A DNA stretch of 64,000 nucleotides from Rhyzopertha dominica. Taxonomy: Eukaryota; Arthropoda; Insecta; Coleoptera; Bostrichidae. The stretch covers positions 15,900,245-15,964,244 of the forward strand of contig QCXZ01000086.1 of NCBI GenBank assembly GCA_025024175.1, read 5' to 3'. The notes below the pieces were generated by a model. The model had not been told where the DNA came from. It searched no databases and worked only from the letters and a program-made list of their open reading frames with translations. The position numbers and the translations under genes are program-made. Shown in pieces: positions 46,481-58,855 of the stretch; the stretch's first letter is position 1; each line of letters opens with the position of its first letter.

Positions 46481-46715
46481 TGCCTATGCATATGAATTGC
46501 CCCCTTGGTTCAATAGCCTTAATTCGTATTTGAAGGCCAGCATGTGCCTCACTAACATTAGAAACGCCCTCTGTACGTAGACCTATACAATTATTTATAT
46601 TTATGTCGAATCCTTTTAGTACATCATTGAAAATCTCAAGCTAAATTTCGGATGTTGTCGATGTTGTTTTATAAATACCGAAAAAAGTTTTGTGCAGTTT
46701 GAGTTTTGAGTCCAC

Positions 46716-47330
46716 CTAACGAAAGCAGAATGTGATTTGTTCTTGATTGGAAATATCCCTAGTTTCATCAACCCTAACTGAATAATAGACTGCATTTTGT
46801 AAAAGTTTTGCTATTTTACGTAATACTTTTTGATTCAAAATAGTATACAATTCGTTACTGACACCGTGTGACAACCACCTATATTTTCTACGGTGCAGCC
46901 AAGAGTTTAACACGGGGATATCCTCTGATCGCAGTTCTAATAACCGAGAGTAATTGGAATGTTCGTCCTTGTTGCCCCGTATAGCTAGGCCTTCAGTCAT
47001 TAAAAAACGAAGAGTTGATATCATTTTTAAAAAGGCGATTCTAGGTGTTTTCATATCGTCAACTTTTTGACAACATAGAGTGTACATTGACGCCACGTCC
47101 TACATTTCCTTTATATATTACACAAAAACGGTAAAAGTCAAACATTTCGTGCTTTTTAAACCTTTCGAGAGCTTTATTTCATGATGAAAAACCACTTTGA
47201 GTATATGCCCTAATGGGATCATCACCCCTTGATAATTTTTTTGGCACAGCAATGCTATTAGACATCCTTTCATTACAGATTTGGCAAAACACTTTATCAA
47301 ATATCTCCATCATATAACAGCCATGGAAGA
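46716..47330 (-). pseudogene. hAT-like transposase N-terminal half (ZMYM/DUF4371 type)
   Basis: Minus-strand frame 47096-46716 reads LAIRGNKDEHSNYSRLLELR, QNAVYYSVRVDETRDISNQE and QITFCF, the DUF4371 block with its V-D-E-T-R-D motif. Upstream (47300-47118) is a region with CQKNYQGV and cysteines that may derive from the TTF-type zinc finger. It stops at 46716 and no catalytic core follows. Confidence 0.7.
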
Positions 47331-48680
47331 ATTGTTTGCCACCTACTTTGAAAATTACGGTAACAACATTTTCTGATGGGATTTGTTGACCTGTATTTAT
47401 TATGTATTAGTTTTTGATTTCAGAAAAAAAATCCATTTCTGTTGAAAAAGGTTTAACTAAACTTTCAGAGGTTGCGTGCAAAGCGGTAACTCAACTGTCC
47501 GCACATTAAAAATATTTATTTTTTTATTTAGAACTATCAGTCGCGAACCACCGTACTTATTCCATTGTGAAGCGAGAGCTTCGAATACTTAAAAAAATGA
47601 TGACCAATGCGGTCACATCTGTGGAAAAACATTTTAATGAGTTAATCAGATTAGAAAAAAAATGGAATCTTCCAATGACCTTCTACAACAAGGATAGCTG
47701 AAGCACCTGACGTTGTCAAAGCAGCGAGCGTTTGCGTGCGCATAGGGCGTTTTAAACTTTATTTTCTGCACAGATATGAAATATTTTCAAATATGAATAT
47801 TGAAGACAATAATTAACGATATAATAAGATCAATAAACATAGTCATTTAGTTTCACAATTATTGTAATATTGTACGTTGTATGACCAGATCGTTGCCCCG
47901 GGTGGATTTGTCACTTTCACTTCATTGAACGATTATTTAAATACAATACCTACTTACATACTTAATAACTTCAGATACATAATAAAAAATCTAGCTTAAA
48001 ATCTTTTCACGTACATCGTGAATCTTCGACTACGTGTGTCGTTTACACAAGTCAAAAGCTAACTACGAACTACAAAACAAACAACCACACAAACTTACCT
48101 CTGAAAGTTTCCACATAAAGTTTCAATTTCCAAGAACGCCAAAAATGGACGACATCTTTATCTGCCATTATAGTGTTGTAATACCAAAGGTTAAATAACT
48201 ATTTAATAAGCTAGACAATCGTAAATCTTAAACCACTTAAACGGAAATGGAAATGACCGACGAACGGTGGATGGAAGAGAAACTATTTTTAATGTGGCGG
48301 GAATTTGAAAACTAGGATTTTAGTGCCGCTGCAGTTAAACTTACCTAATATTGTAATTAATTATTAATTCCTATAAACGTATACTTGTCAGGCCTTTGGA
48401 ATCGAAATGCGAGGTGCTAATAGGAAACCATGAAAAGAGAACGCTATTACGAACATTAACTTGAAATGACAATTATTTAATTTGATTGTGGCAGCTTTGA
48501 GCATTTATTTTTGAAAGCTGTTATTCCGAGGTCCTGTTGTAGAAGGAGACGGATTAATCTTAATATAGTGTCAAGTCGGTATTTGGAATTGTGTGAAAGA
48601 CAACCAAAAGAAAACCAAGTCAAATTAGATTACGTCCCACTTAGAGATGCATCATTTTATTGCTCTTAAAATCGGTAGTT
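47331..48680. other. mostly unassigned; one exon-like open stretch
   Basis: On the plus strand 47530-47699 is open after a TTTATTTAG acceptor-like sequence (SVANHRTYSIVKRELRILKK, ending KKWNLPMTFYNKDS and a stop). No motif recognised. The rest is AT-rich without features. Confidence 0.3.
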
Positions 48681-48681
48681 A

Positions 48682-48949
48682 TTATAGCGATGCTAAATTG
48701 AAGACCTTGGTGCAAAAACCAGCCTAGTTCACCTTTCGGTGAAACTGATTTTTGTAGTGGTTATTATGTATTTTCAACTACTTTACATTTGGTGTAAAAA
48801 TCAAGACCAGCTTGAAAGGTTTCAGGAACTTGTATGTTAATTCTAAGTTTATTTTAAAATTTAGAACGTTTTTCCTTGTTTTCTCACAAATGTTGATTTC
48901 GCACTTGGTCGGATTTTGCACCAAGGTGTTCAATTTTAAACGCTATTAT
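48682..48949. mobile_element. MITE-like inverted-repeat element
   Basis: About 40-base imperfect inverted ends: TTGAAGACCTTGGTGCAAAA at 48699-48718 faces its partner at 48910-48934, and the pairing extends outward through TAATAGCG. No coding capacity. Confidence 0.65.
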
Positions 48950-49739
48950 TTGCTGTGCCTATGGCATGCGTCTACTTAACATTGAGTTAAAGTTAATCCG
49001 CCCTTCTGCAACCGGCCCTGAGAGTACTAAATAGTGCGTGTAAATGAATTTTACAGATGACGTTTTTCTCTATTAAAAAACTGCTTTACTATAACATATT
49101 AACATTCCACCACCACTTAAGAAGGCTAATACAATAATAATACATTTTAATAATAATATCTACAATAATTTCTTCTTTTTTCTAAAACTAAATAGCCTTG
49201 AATTCCGTTAAACTAAAGAGCATACTCTTATTATATTTTTTACGTAGGCAACAAATTGTTCTACCATGCCTGGACGACGAAGTAATTGACAATGGCGCAA
49301 TGTTCCTTATTTGGCACCAGTCTTTCACATTGGTGAATTTCACTCCAAACAAAGTCTTTACAAGGGACGTATCCGAGTTCCTCCCGGTGGGTTCTTCTTT
49401 ACCTACATAACCTTATCAGCAGACGAGTCCCTCCCGAATTTATCGGAGATTACCGCGACACAGGTGGTAGCCCCATTACAAGTATTTTCGGTATAAATAA
49501 TTATTAATAATACACTGATAAAAAATATTTCCAATTGTTACGAAGGCATTTACAAATTGTAGTCTATATTTATATGTCCATTTTTAAACAAACCGATGAG
49601 ATTATGTAAAGAATCCGAACACTGGATCTAACAATTTTTCTACTGTTCTGTACGCTTTTTATTTTCGCATAGGTAAAAGTTTGAAAAGTTTATAATGTTT
49701 TTACAAATATGTAAACAGAAGAATGGCTACCGAAAAAAA
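48950..49739. other. unassigned; MITE end and a shared LTR-like segment
   Basis: TGCAACCGGCCC at 49009-49020 is the same terminal motif as at 27184-27194. A segment at 49346-49395 (CCGAGTTCCTCCCGG) recurs inverted at 52130-52175, perhaps part of a retroelement leader. Confidence 0.35.
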
Positions 49740-49905
49740 TTACTTTTAAAATGAGAGTGAAAGCTTTCACAGGCATTTGTTGTTCAAGTTGTGCGCGCTG
49801 AAAAAAGCAGCCCACATATGAGAATTAAAACTGTAATTGTCTTTTAAATAATCTGCAAATTTTGTTAAATTTTCATTTGCATGGATAATTTCACTAATTA
49901 CACTA
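49740..49905 (-). pseudogene. MULE C-terminal fragment (left half of a split MULE)
   Basis: The minus strand reads NLTKFADYLKDNYSFNSHMW and then a T-N-N-x-C-E-S-F-H-like end. This is the C-terminal region of FLYWCH MULEs, equivalent to about 28630-28500 of the element in the satellite. Its N-terminal half appears to be at 51190-51690, beyond the family G copy B. Confidence 0.45.
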
Positions 49906-50973
49906 GTGATAGAATTCGGTGCTTGAGATTTCAGTTCGTCTTCTTGCATTGTTATTCTTGCTTTTTTGCGCTCTTCGCTGATGTAACTCCAATTTGCGGT
50001 TAAACTCCTTTTTTATACTCTGGTCAGAGGTGCGTTTTATTTTGTTTTGGAATAGGTCACAATTTGATCACGTGTCTGACCTCGGACGACCAAATCGCAA
50101 GTCAGGAAAATCTTTTTTGAACACATCGCAAAAGTATCTATATATTTCTATTGTTTGTGGGCGTTTCTTCTTAAATGCAATATATAGCCGATTCATGTTA
50201 AGATCTGTACTGAGAAACCTTTTTTGCTAATTTTTGGCGGCTGTAGTGATTGTCTTCAACAGGGAACGATTCAATATGAGCTTGGATCTGTTCCCGAAGT
50301 TCAGGAAAATATTTTTTTTGCTTTTGAGCTGAATCTCGTTTATCAACATAAACTGTTTCACCACGCTGTTTCTTTTCAGTAAAAATATGTACTTTCTTAT
50401 GAGATAGGGCAGAAATCTCGGAGAAAGTACTCCAACATACTTGTACATGACTGCCTTTTCCATCTGGAATAGTGTAGAAGACAGTGCACTGCCGACGACT
50501 GGTTGCTGGCTCTTCGTACGTTCAATGACGTCTTTGGCGACAATCCCAATTTGCATAAGTGCAAGAAGATAGGTGCTCTGTTCGCAATTACTTTGAATTT
50601 GATAGTAACCATTGAATAAAGAAACTTTACGTTCAACAGATATTTCCCTGCACTTGTATCGATATTTGCATCCTGACTAAAAAATATAGGTAAGATGAAA
50701 GGTCAGTTAAAAGTTGAAAAGTGAGGTTATCTTTTACTTACTGTGGTTGTAGGACACGTTTTCGCCTTAATAACATTGCCAGTTCGAGATTTATATTCTT
50801 TGCCACTTATTCGTAGCCTCTTTCTTTCTTTTTTTTAAACTTTCCGATCCCCTCTTTCGTCTATTTACTTTATTATCTGCATCCAGTTTGCAAAACGATA
50901 ACACAGCAACAAAGACACAATGCAGTAAATTAATGGCACTTAGACCCTTGTTCCTTAAAATACCATGCGGCAC
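49906..50973 (-). pseudogene. family G copy B (two exons)
   Basis: Exon 1 ends at 50742 with KKRKKEATNKWQRI and KTCPTTT. A 65-base intron (50677-50741, GT/AG) follows, and exon 2 opens in phase with GCKYRYKCREISVERKVSLF, then STYLLALMQIGIVAKDVIE and YPELREQI-like sequence. HIESFPVEDNHYSRQKLAKK (about 50190) and CDLFQNKIKRTSDQSIKKEF (about 50050) come next. This is the same block order as copies A and D. Stops near 50160 and others inactivate it. The C-terminal part is cut where MULE sequence begins at about 49905. Confidence 0.65.
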
Positions 50974-51145
50974 TTAGAACCAACGCTATCTATCAATAAA
51001 TTCAGAAACGCCAGAAATTAATATTGGCACATAGACCTCTTTGCACCGTAACGGGGTCGGTAATTAGAACCGTTTATGCAACAAAACAAAAATCAGCCAA
51101 TCTGACACTTAGACCCTTTGTTACTTACACTCTTCAATTACTTTT
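50932..51145 (-). repeat. short repeat array upstream of family G copy B
   Basis: Five copies of GGCACTTAGACC or close variants (plus-strand reading) start near 50935, 50970, 51026, 51059 and 51104, followed by CACTCTTCAATTA at 51128-51140. The first copy overlaps the presumed coding start. Confidence 0.7.
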
Positions 51146-51189
51146 GGTTCTAATGTAAGGTTGAAATCTCTACACTTTTCCAAAATTAA

Positions 51190-51690
51190 TTTCCACATGT
51201 AACCATATATAGCACTACTTTTGCTAGGGAGGAGTACAAAACTAACGGCACATATTGACCATGTTTGTATCCATGAATTGTATTATTTGTAGTTGTAGTA
51301 GTTGTAGTTTTTGACAGAATCATTAACCAACAAGAAATCATCATTTTTTGTAGTTTTAATTTGCATTGCATTTACGGCATCATGTACGTCTCCTAGATTT
51401 TTCGGCAGTGGTGTTAAAACTGAGCGTCTAGCCGCATAAATATTTTTTTCTTATATTCTAAATAAAACGCATATCTACCATTTCATCAGCACAATCTTGA
51501 GTTCCATAGGCAATTTCTTGGTGAATTAGTTTGACCGGTCTTTCACAAATATATTCATGTGCTTTTCTTTTTACACTGTCCTTGATTAGTTGTTTTAATA
51601 TAGAAGAACCATCCACATGATGATTATGCACTAAAATTGTGCAAACGATTCTGTTTTCTGCAAATTATACAAAGAAAGTGGTTACGTTTT
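51190..51690 (-). pseudogene. MULE N-terminal half (right half of a split MULE)
   Basis: The minus strand reads HNHHVDGSSILKQLIKDSVK, RKAHEYICERPVKLIHQEIA, then LPKNLGDVHDAVNAMQIKTT and DFLLVNDSVKN, the region between the FLYWCH finger and the catalytic core of MULEs. It stops where the family G copy B array begins. Confidence 0.6.
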
Positions 51691-52249
51691 GTTCAGCAGA
51701 TATGATAATTAAATTATCAGATAATAAGCAGTATGATTTCTAAATAACCTCATCGTAATAATATTATCGCTGTACACAACTTTTGAACGCATCTCCAACG
51801 TATACGGTTGTCACTTAGGTTTCTGGCTTGACCAAATTTGGCACCATTTACTTCACTAAGAATATGTTTAACTTCCAGACGGTTTTAAAGAAATATTTAA
51901 ACTGAAAACTTTATATCGAAATAGGTAATAGACCTATAGTATATAAATAGTATTTACTCCCCCACCCCACCAGTTCAGAGGGGGTTTTTATCATAGGTTA
52001 GAAGATGTTTATGCCATCCACATACCAAGAACTCTTTAAATCAAAGAAATTACTAAGTACTAGATAGATACCTAATCACCGTTAATCCCTTACTCTTCAC
52101 TTCCTGCTACGAAGCCCTAAAATTGGTGACCGCCGGGAGGAACTCGGCTGCGCCCTTTACAAGTTCTATCTTTCACATAGAACTTGTAAAGACTCTGTTT
52201 GGACATCCATTCTGGTAAAAGATAGTTCTTATTTGTAGAAGATCTACAA
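51691..52249. other. unassigned; perfect 15-base-pair hairpin
   Basis: CTTTACAAGTTCTAT (52155-52169) and its exact complement (52177-52191) are separated by seven bases. The sequence left of it matches 49346-49395 in inverse. No gene recognised. Confidence 0.45.
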
Positions 52250-53370
52250 TAATGTGACTCCATAGTAGGCAGACTCGATAAAATTTTGTAGCTCATGGTT
52301 TTCGTCCTGATACGGTTTCTTAGAGTCGCATTTCTTTATTCTAACACAATGGGGTTTTAGTTTTACAGCGGATATTGTTGCGTTTTTCCAGTTTAGCACA
52401 GCCCATCTTCCTATTGCAAGAGTGTTAAGGTAAATTGTTCTGCAGACTTTGATACTATCGTCATTCTTTTTAAAGTAATATGACAGCGACTAGTTTCTTA
52501 TAGAAATTTTTGGATCTTTTCGGTCTCTGCTTACTCTCAAAACTTTTTAAATATTTCTTCTATCTCTTTTCACAAACTATGGAACATTTAATTCATCCGT
52601 TTCCTTTATGTTTTCAAAGGCACCTCCTCTTCATTGATCGAGGTTCTTTTTCAATGTCATAGTTCCATTTTTTATCTTGCTTTGTTTATCCAACGTATCT
52701 TTGTCCAATTTCTCGTCGGCTTTTGGTTTTTTTTCGGCAAACCATGAATTCTTGTTTACTTGGAACCGTTTTTTCGTTCTTTTTGCTTTTTTGTGGTATA
52801 TCAGAATGTTCAGAATATGGCACCAAAGACATAATACGATCACTTTCGTCCGGCATTCCATCTTATTCTTGAACAGGCAGTAAATGCAGTAAAGCTGGGC
52901 TTAAATTTGTATCTTGGTCTGAATTATTCATAGCAACCGACGGAATCATAATTTCTGCTTCGTCACAAGAAAATTGAAAAATTACATCTTGATTACTAGA
53001 ACTTGTTAGTTCATCGTTGCTACAATCAACGAAATCAAACTGTGCATTTACGACCATAATCAAGTTATTGGGGTTTGGAGGTGTATCAATATTAATATTA
53101 GTTATTTCATCATGATTCACAGAGACAACACTGCAATTACTGAGATCCGCCTTAGAAACATGTTCAGTAACAGTACGCGTAGTATGTTCAGAAGTGTTGA
53201 CTCCAACATTTTCATCTGCTGTGAAAGTTGACAAAGTTTTTTTTCTTACTCTATTTGACGGTGTTTAGGTTTCAAAAATAAATCTACTACTTCCATCTGG
53301 TGTAGGAACAAGAAAGAAGGAAGATAAAAGCTGCCCTTCTTCATTCGTATTTTGTGAAATCGCTGCCATA
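52250..53370 (-). pseudogene. family G copy C (N-terminal half)
   Basis: Starts MAAISQNTNEEGQLLSSFFL at 53370. A stop near 53268, then a frame open from 53234 to 52863 with an acidic, Ser/Thr-rich region (SCDEAEIMIPSVAMNNSDQD). A basic part then follows (KSKKNEKTVPSKQEFMVCRK; KRFQVNKNSWFAEKKPKADE). Next come YYFKKNDDSIKVCRTIYLNT and LAIGRWAVLNWKNATISAV (about 52410), the V-C-x-x-x-F/Y-L-x-T-L-x-I block shared by the family. It ends near 52250. The N-terminal acidic leader is not seen in copies A, B and D, so this may be a different subfamily. Confidence 0.55.
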
Positions 53371-54513
53371 GCAATTAATGTTGTTAAAATAATTTTAATT
53401 TGCCAACAAATTCGGATGATAGATTGGAAATAAAACAGTTTACTATACTATGAAATTGGCTTTAATATCAGTACAAACAAGACACACATCCATAATACAT
53501 ATTATTGAAGGGACAGTAATTGAATATTGTGGTTTATTCCGGAGCTGGTTTCTTTTTTTAGCAGTTAAGGATTGTTCAACTATTTACCGTGGTTTATCAC
53601 TAACCGTTTCCAATTTTCTACTACGTTTTCGACTTTCACTATTTTTTACTATTAATCTGACATTGTCAGCAGTTTTGTGTAAAAAACCGCTGCAAATTGA
53701 ATCAATACCTCCACATCCAATTTCCAAAATGACATTTAAGTTTTTATTTCTTGTACTATAGGATTAGTAATCAGGTTTTGAGCATTTTTTTTCTCTATAT
53801 ATTTTTTCTACGACAAGCAGTGTTCGTAATATTAGCAAAAATATATACATTTTTAAAATCTGTTTTTTCCAAATAACTCGAAAATTATTAACTTAACAAA
53901 AAAATTACAAGAATGCTATATGTTCTATATAATACCAAAATAAAAAAAATCATACGAGCAGGGTCCAAAATAGGTTTTTTGGAAATATTTCGAAAATGTC
54001 AAAATCTTGGATAAATTTTCTAAAATACTTTTTGTGAGAAATTTTTTTTCCTATCTGATGGCATTTTAATTTTTTGAATATATTAAATATATTCGGAGAT
54101 ATTTAGGAAAAACCGTTTTCTTTAAGTGACGCTTTTTTGCTATCTTCTAAACAGTTTGCTGTACCGACGAAAAAAATATAAAAATTTGCAAAAAGGNTAG
54201 TTACCCCCAATTTCGCCCCCATCCCGATAGCCTACTTAAACCACAAACAATAGGTCGCTTTGGGTAGTTGAAATTTATACGTTTGCCAAATTTCAAGTTC
54301 ATATATTAAGTCTTTCGAAAGTTATCGTGTCCACAAGCAATACCACAGACACACAGACAAGAAATTTTTTACTAAAATTTTGTTTTTTGCGTTTTCGACT
54401 ATTTTAAGGCGAATGAGCAAATAAAGATTTTTGAAAATTTTTTTGGCGATACAATACTTCCCATCCGTTGGATGTGGAAGTAATTATATTACAAACAATA
54501 AAGATAATTTTTT
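53371..54513. other. unassigned AT-rich sequence
   Basis: No gene recognised. TTGGATGTGG at 54469-54478 has its complement at 53711-53720. Undetermined base at 54197. Confidence 0.3.
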
Positions 54514-56980
54514 TCAACAAATCAGTAATGGAGTGACTGTCTTAATTATGCGCGAAGTTTCAGGATCGAATATGCGAAACACTGTTCTACAAGCCACAGC
54601 TCTTTGACAAGTAGGTTTCAAGAAATTTTCATTTGACAGCAATTTTTGTAATATTACAAAACTTTTCATTACAACTAACAATGTAGATGTACTTGGGAAC
54701 AACAAAGCACCTCTGTCCTTTTGTAAAATTAATCTGCCAGATATTTCATCTGCAATTTCCTTATCAACTGTTAAAATTTGCAATTATCACACTTCGACTT
54801 TTTCAAAATTGAATATGATGTGTAACCCTCTATATAAGTCAACACGGGAATGTCATGCCTAATTTGACCCAAATCTGAATCTGAAACATCTACAGCTTCA
54901 AAGTGTTGGAAACAATCACTTTGGTTATGGTATGTGAAATTGGTTAAATCACTTAATTCTGAAGGAAATTCAGTGTCGACATTTTTTATTACGATTTTGT
55001 TATCCGACCCGGTGTTCAAAGGCAGTGATAATACACCGGGCATACGTAATTTCTTGACAGACTGGAACACCTGTCTTAATGAGACGTGATACTGAGATCC
55101 GGGCAACTGTCTGTATCGCCCAAATCTGTCTTCCAAAGCATCCGTCTGAAGTTTTCCTGTCAGCAAATAAGACTTTTTCAACTCATTCAAACTGTCTGTT
55201 AACTCAATTAAACCGGACGTGGTTAATTTCATGACTTCATGTGCTTCTTTGGTCAATTTACCACCTGATGGCAAAGCTTCCCACTTATCTAACCAATCCT
55301 GAAACTTAATTAGGAATTTGCCACGTTCATCAGATGGGTGGTTCGTTAAAGGTTTTTGTGCTTCGTTTCTTAATCCGATGCATTTTAAGGGAGTTTTAAC
55401 ATTTACTATCTCCCACTAAGTTCTTATCAACTTGATAAATTGTGCGGTGTACTCGTAGTTCTGAAAGTTATTTGCAGGACCCAATTCAAGCAAACCATTT
55501 TCAACGTTTTAGTTAAAAATCTGGGTGACCAATTTCACATTCTGTTGCTCGGATATTGAGGGATATAGAGTTTTAAGGCTAAGACCATAGCTAAATTTCA
55601 AAAGTTTATCATTTTCATTTTTGAATACCTCACTTACAGCAGCAAAACATGCATAATGGACCGTGGTAAAATTTTCATAACAAAATGCGAGACGATAGCT
55701 TCTTAAGTTTAGCCAATTATTTCGGATGCACTTAAATATGTGCACAGTATCGTTCAAATAAATGTTAGAAATATTAAGAGAAAAATAAACTACACTTCGA
55801 AACAAAAAGTATATTCCGTACAAATATTAAGTAAATCGATATGCTACACGATTGAGTGTTAAAAATCGAATGCCGCTCTCCTGATTGCCAGCGTCCCAGC
55901 TTCCAGCCACGGCACACAGCCACAGCAAACAAGCATCAGAACTGCCGTCGTAGCATTCCAGGATTGTTTAGTTTAACATAAAATAATGGTCTACAGCGGT
56001 CCATGAGGTGAGGATAAACAGAAGAGATTCCATGCTTCCTAACACGTTCCACGTTCGTTGTATGGTAGCTATTGGTTCAGGTGTGGCAGGAAAATTGGCG
56101 ATGGCTTTATTGTTAATTTTATTATAGTCGATGGATATAACTGTTACCTTAAATCCGATATTTTCCAAACCAATTACTACAGATCTTAAAATTTCAAGTA
56201 AACGATGTGCATCCATTTTATTGACCGCTAAAATATAAACAACATCCTTGAAATTGGAAAGGAAACTTTAGATCATAAAAACATGCACTGTTGTTGAAAC
56301 CTTGACATTATCATATACCATACCTACTACATTGTCTCCTTTAAAATGAAGATACGGTTTGATATGAACTTCGTCAAGCATTAAAGTTACATGTAAAAAA
56401 AACTTTTTTGTCCTTGACGTAACTTAAAAATATCGATCCACATTTAACAACGAGCACACATTCTTGGCAGTAAAATCATAATACCTGAACTCCTCAAAAA
56501 TTATATGCATGGGGTGATATATAACATCATAATAACATCATTTATGAAATAATGATTATTATTTCAGTGTCAAACCTGGAACGTTGCTTTGCTTCACAAA
56601 ATAAGGATAACTATCCTCTGATAAAAGAAATATTTTCTTGTCTCTTCGGTAGCACTTTCTTTCGTATTTTTATACAGATTCTCCTAAGGAATAGCCAAAG
56701 CAATTGAGCTTGCAACTTGGCTAAGGATTTATCTTGTTTTAAGGTGTTTGCATCTAAACAGGCCTTTATCTCATTTTTTCCGTTCCTTTTTTAGGATCTT
56801 GACAAAAGGTACTCTATATCTGGGTTAACCTCTGGCCCAGAAAGATTAGGAACAGGATTTCCTAGCAAATTCAATATGTTCTGATCTCCCTGGTTTGAAG
56901 CATTCTCTATTAATGCAGCTGTTATGAGACGTTCCTTTACTGATGTTGAAATCTGATATATAAGTTCGGGTACCACGTTT
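54514..56980 (-). pseudogene. THAP9-like P-element transposase
   Basis: A long relic on the minus strand. Blocks in order: a leader at 56976-56791, LMLDEVHIKPYLHFKGDNVV (about 56370, with the first catalytic D-E), LLEILRSVVIGLENIGFKVT and ISIDYNKINNKAI (about 56120), the H-x-x-K-x-I-R-N-N-W-L-N block at about 55720, and WEIVNVKTPLKCIGLRNEAQ. Then comes a long clean frame to 54771 with TDALEDRFGRYRQLPGSQYH, the hallmark of THAP9/P-element C-termini. It ends with ISGRLILQKDRGALLFPST and runs to 54514. The THAP zinc finger was not found. Frame changes at about 54780, 55410, 55500 and others. Confidence 0.8.
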
Positions 56981-57769
56981 TCAACCTCTGACTTTGAATG
57001 GAAGTCTTCATTCGATGAATGAACGATGAACGATGAATGCCTGCAATAAAATATAGCTATAACCTTATATATCGATACACTATATCAATGACAAGTTATC
57101 CACTATAAAAGTGGACCTACAGCGACTTGACCAGGTAGTGACAATTGGATAATTAAGGAGTTCCTGCGAACACGTCACTGAAGTTATGAAAATGCACAAA
57201 AAGAAAAACACAGCTACGGTAGTTCATATGAACACCAAGATGTACAAGAATCAATATGGCTGATGTTCTGTGGCATTACCTCACATATGAATATTGGTAG
57301 GTCACAAAATTAGCACGTGAATCCTCTGCTAAAGTGTCTCCTTTATTAATCAGCCCAGTACTGTATCTGAAAGTCTCAGCCACACGTGTGTGCTGTACCA
57401 ATAGCAACCGCGCCATGATACCTGAAATAAGCTGTAAGGGCTACACTTACTTGAGCTATCCAGCATATGAAGTAGCTTCCAAGCTTTTTTTTCTCTTGCA
57501 GATGTAAACTTTCTTCTTTTTTTGAAGTTTTGCCCATAATTTCAAGGCACAAAGCAAAATTTATATTTCTATGGCAGCACGCCAACGAGTACGCGTTCGT
57601 AGCTCTGCGCACGAAAAAAGCAATAAGGTAGTTCGAGTGGTCGGCGTTGCTGAGGTGTGGAGCTCGGTTTTTTGCTTTGAACTATCCTGACGAGTTACGC
57701 GCACAAAATTGCCACTACAAGAAGTATTGTAATTCGAGAACGGCATTATGAAATATAATTTAACCAATT
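56981..57769. other. unassigned sequence
   Basis: A short GATGAATGAACGATGAAC microrepeat lies at 57015-57035. No gene recognised. Confidence 0.3.
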
Positions 57770-58855
57770 ATCAGCCGCTTCTGCCCACGGTCCTGAAGAT
57801 ATGTCACCTTTTCTGCTGAAGAAGTGCTCCTCAGATCTTGCTTATCCTTTATCAATCATTTTTGGCTCTTCTTTCACCTCATCTATTCTGCCAGATGATT
57901 GGCTCACCGCTAACGTCACGCCTATCTTTAAAAGGGGCGACAAGCTGGATGGTAGTAGCTACCGTCTTATTAGTCTCGTAAGCCTTGTGTGTAAGGGGTA
58001 TTGTAGAAGATTATTGCGTCACAATTGATGTCTTTTCCATTGACAAACAACATAATGGCCTTTACTCAGCACGGGTTCGTTCCCGACCGTTCAGTAGTGA
58101 CCAACATGATATCCTCTCTCAATGACTGGATTGTATTTGGATCAGGGAAATCCAATTAATGTAATATATCCAGATTTCGCCAACGCATATGATAAGGTGC
58201 CCCATCGACGACTTGCTGTGAAGTTGGAATGTGTTGGAGTGCGGGGACTGTTACAGCGATGTCTTGCCGCTTTTCTGAAAGGAAGAACTTTTAGGATAAG
58301 GGTGGGGGATGCAAAATCAAGATGCTAGCATATTGTGAGTGGCGTGCCTCAAGTGTCAATCCTGGGCTCAATCTTATTTATTATTTACTCGTCGGAACTA
58401 CAACGTGGCATCCAGAGCAGTATTTCTATGTATGCAGACGACACCAAATTATACGGCAACCCCTCCTCTTGCCTCCTACAATACGACCTGGATCGCGTTT
58501 CATCGTGGTGTAGCATTTGGCTTATCTCCTTAAATATTGCAAAGTGTTCTATTCTACACATGGGTAAATTAAACCCGCATACTAGTTTGGTCTGGCCTGG
58601 TCTCCGGTATTGATCAAAGACCGCGAATGCATGGAGAAGATTCAGCACGCATCAACTCGCTGGCCCGGGTGTTGCTCTGTGCTACCCTATGAGACGCGGC
58701 TCAACAAAATGAACATTGATCCTCTCCGTGAGACGAGAGAGAGCCTAACTTATCAAGTTATTTAAAATAACTCACGGGCTCTTCCACAACTCTTCAGCTC
58801 ACAGTATAGTCACACTTAGCACTAATGCCCGTCTACGTGGTCACCCGTCACTATG
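57770..58855 (+). pseudogene. LINE reverse transcriptase (Jockey/CR1-like), 3' part
   Basis: Reads AHGPEDMSPFLLKKCSSDLA, SILPDDWLTANVTPIFKRGD and YRLISLVSLVCK, then FANAYDKVPHRRLAVKLECV, GVPQVSILGSILFIIYSSEL and SISMYADDTKLY, whose Y-A-D-D catalytic box is at about 58428-58439. The end has TRWPGCCSVLPYETRLNKMN and NARLRGHPSL, the usual C-terminal block. At least three frame changes and a stop near 58327. The endonuclease part is missing, typical of 5'-truncated copies. A short AATAAATAAATAAA tail lies at about 59003-59014. Confidence 0.8.

Noticed and set aside
52155..52191. Hairpin considered as a transcription terminator
   Set aside because: Intrinsic terminators of this kind are bacterial, and no gene ends here.
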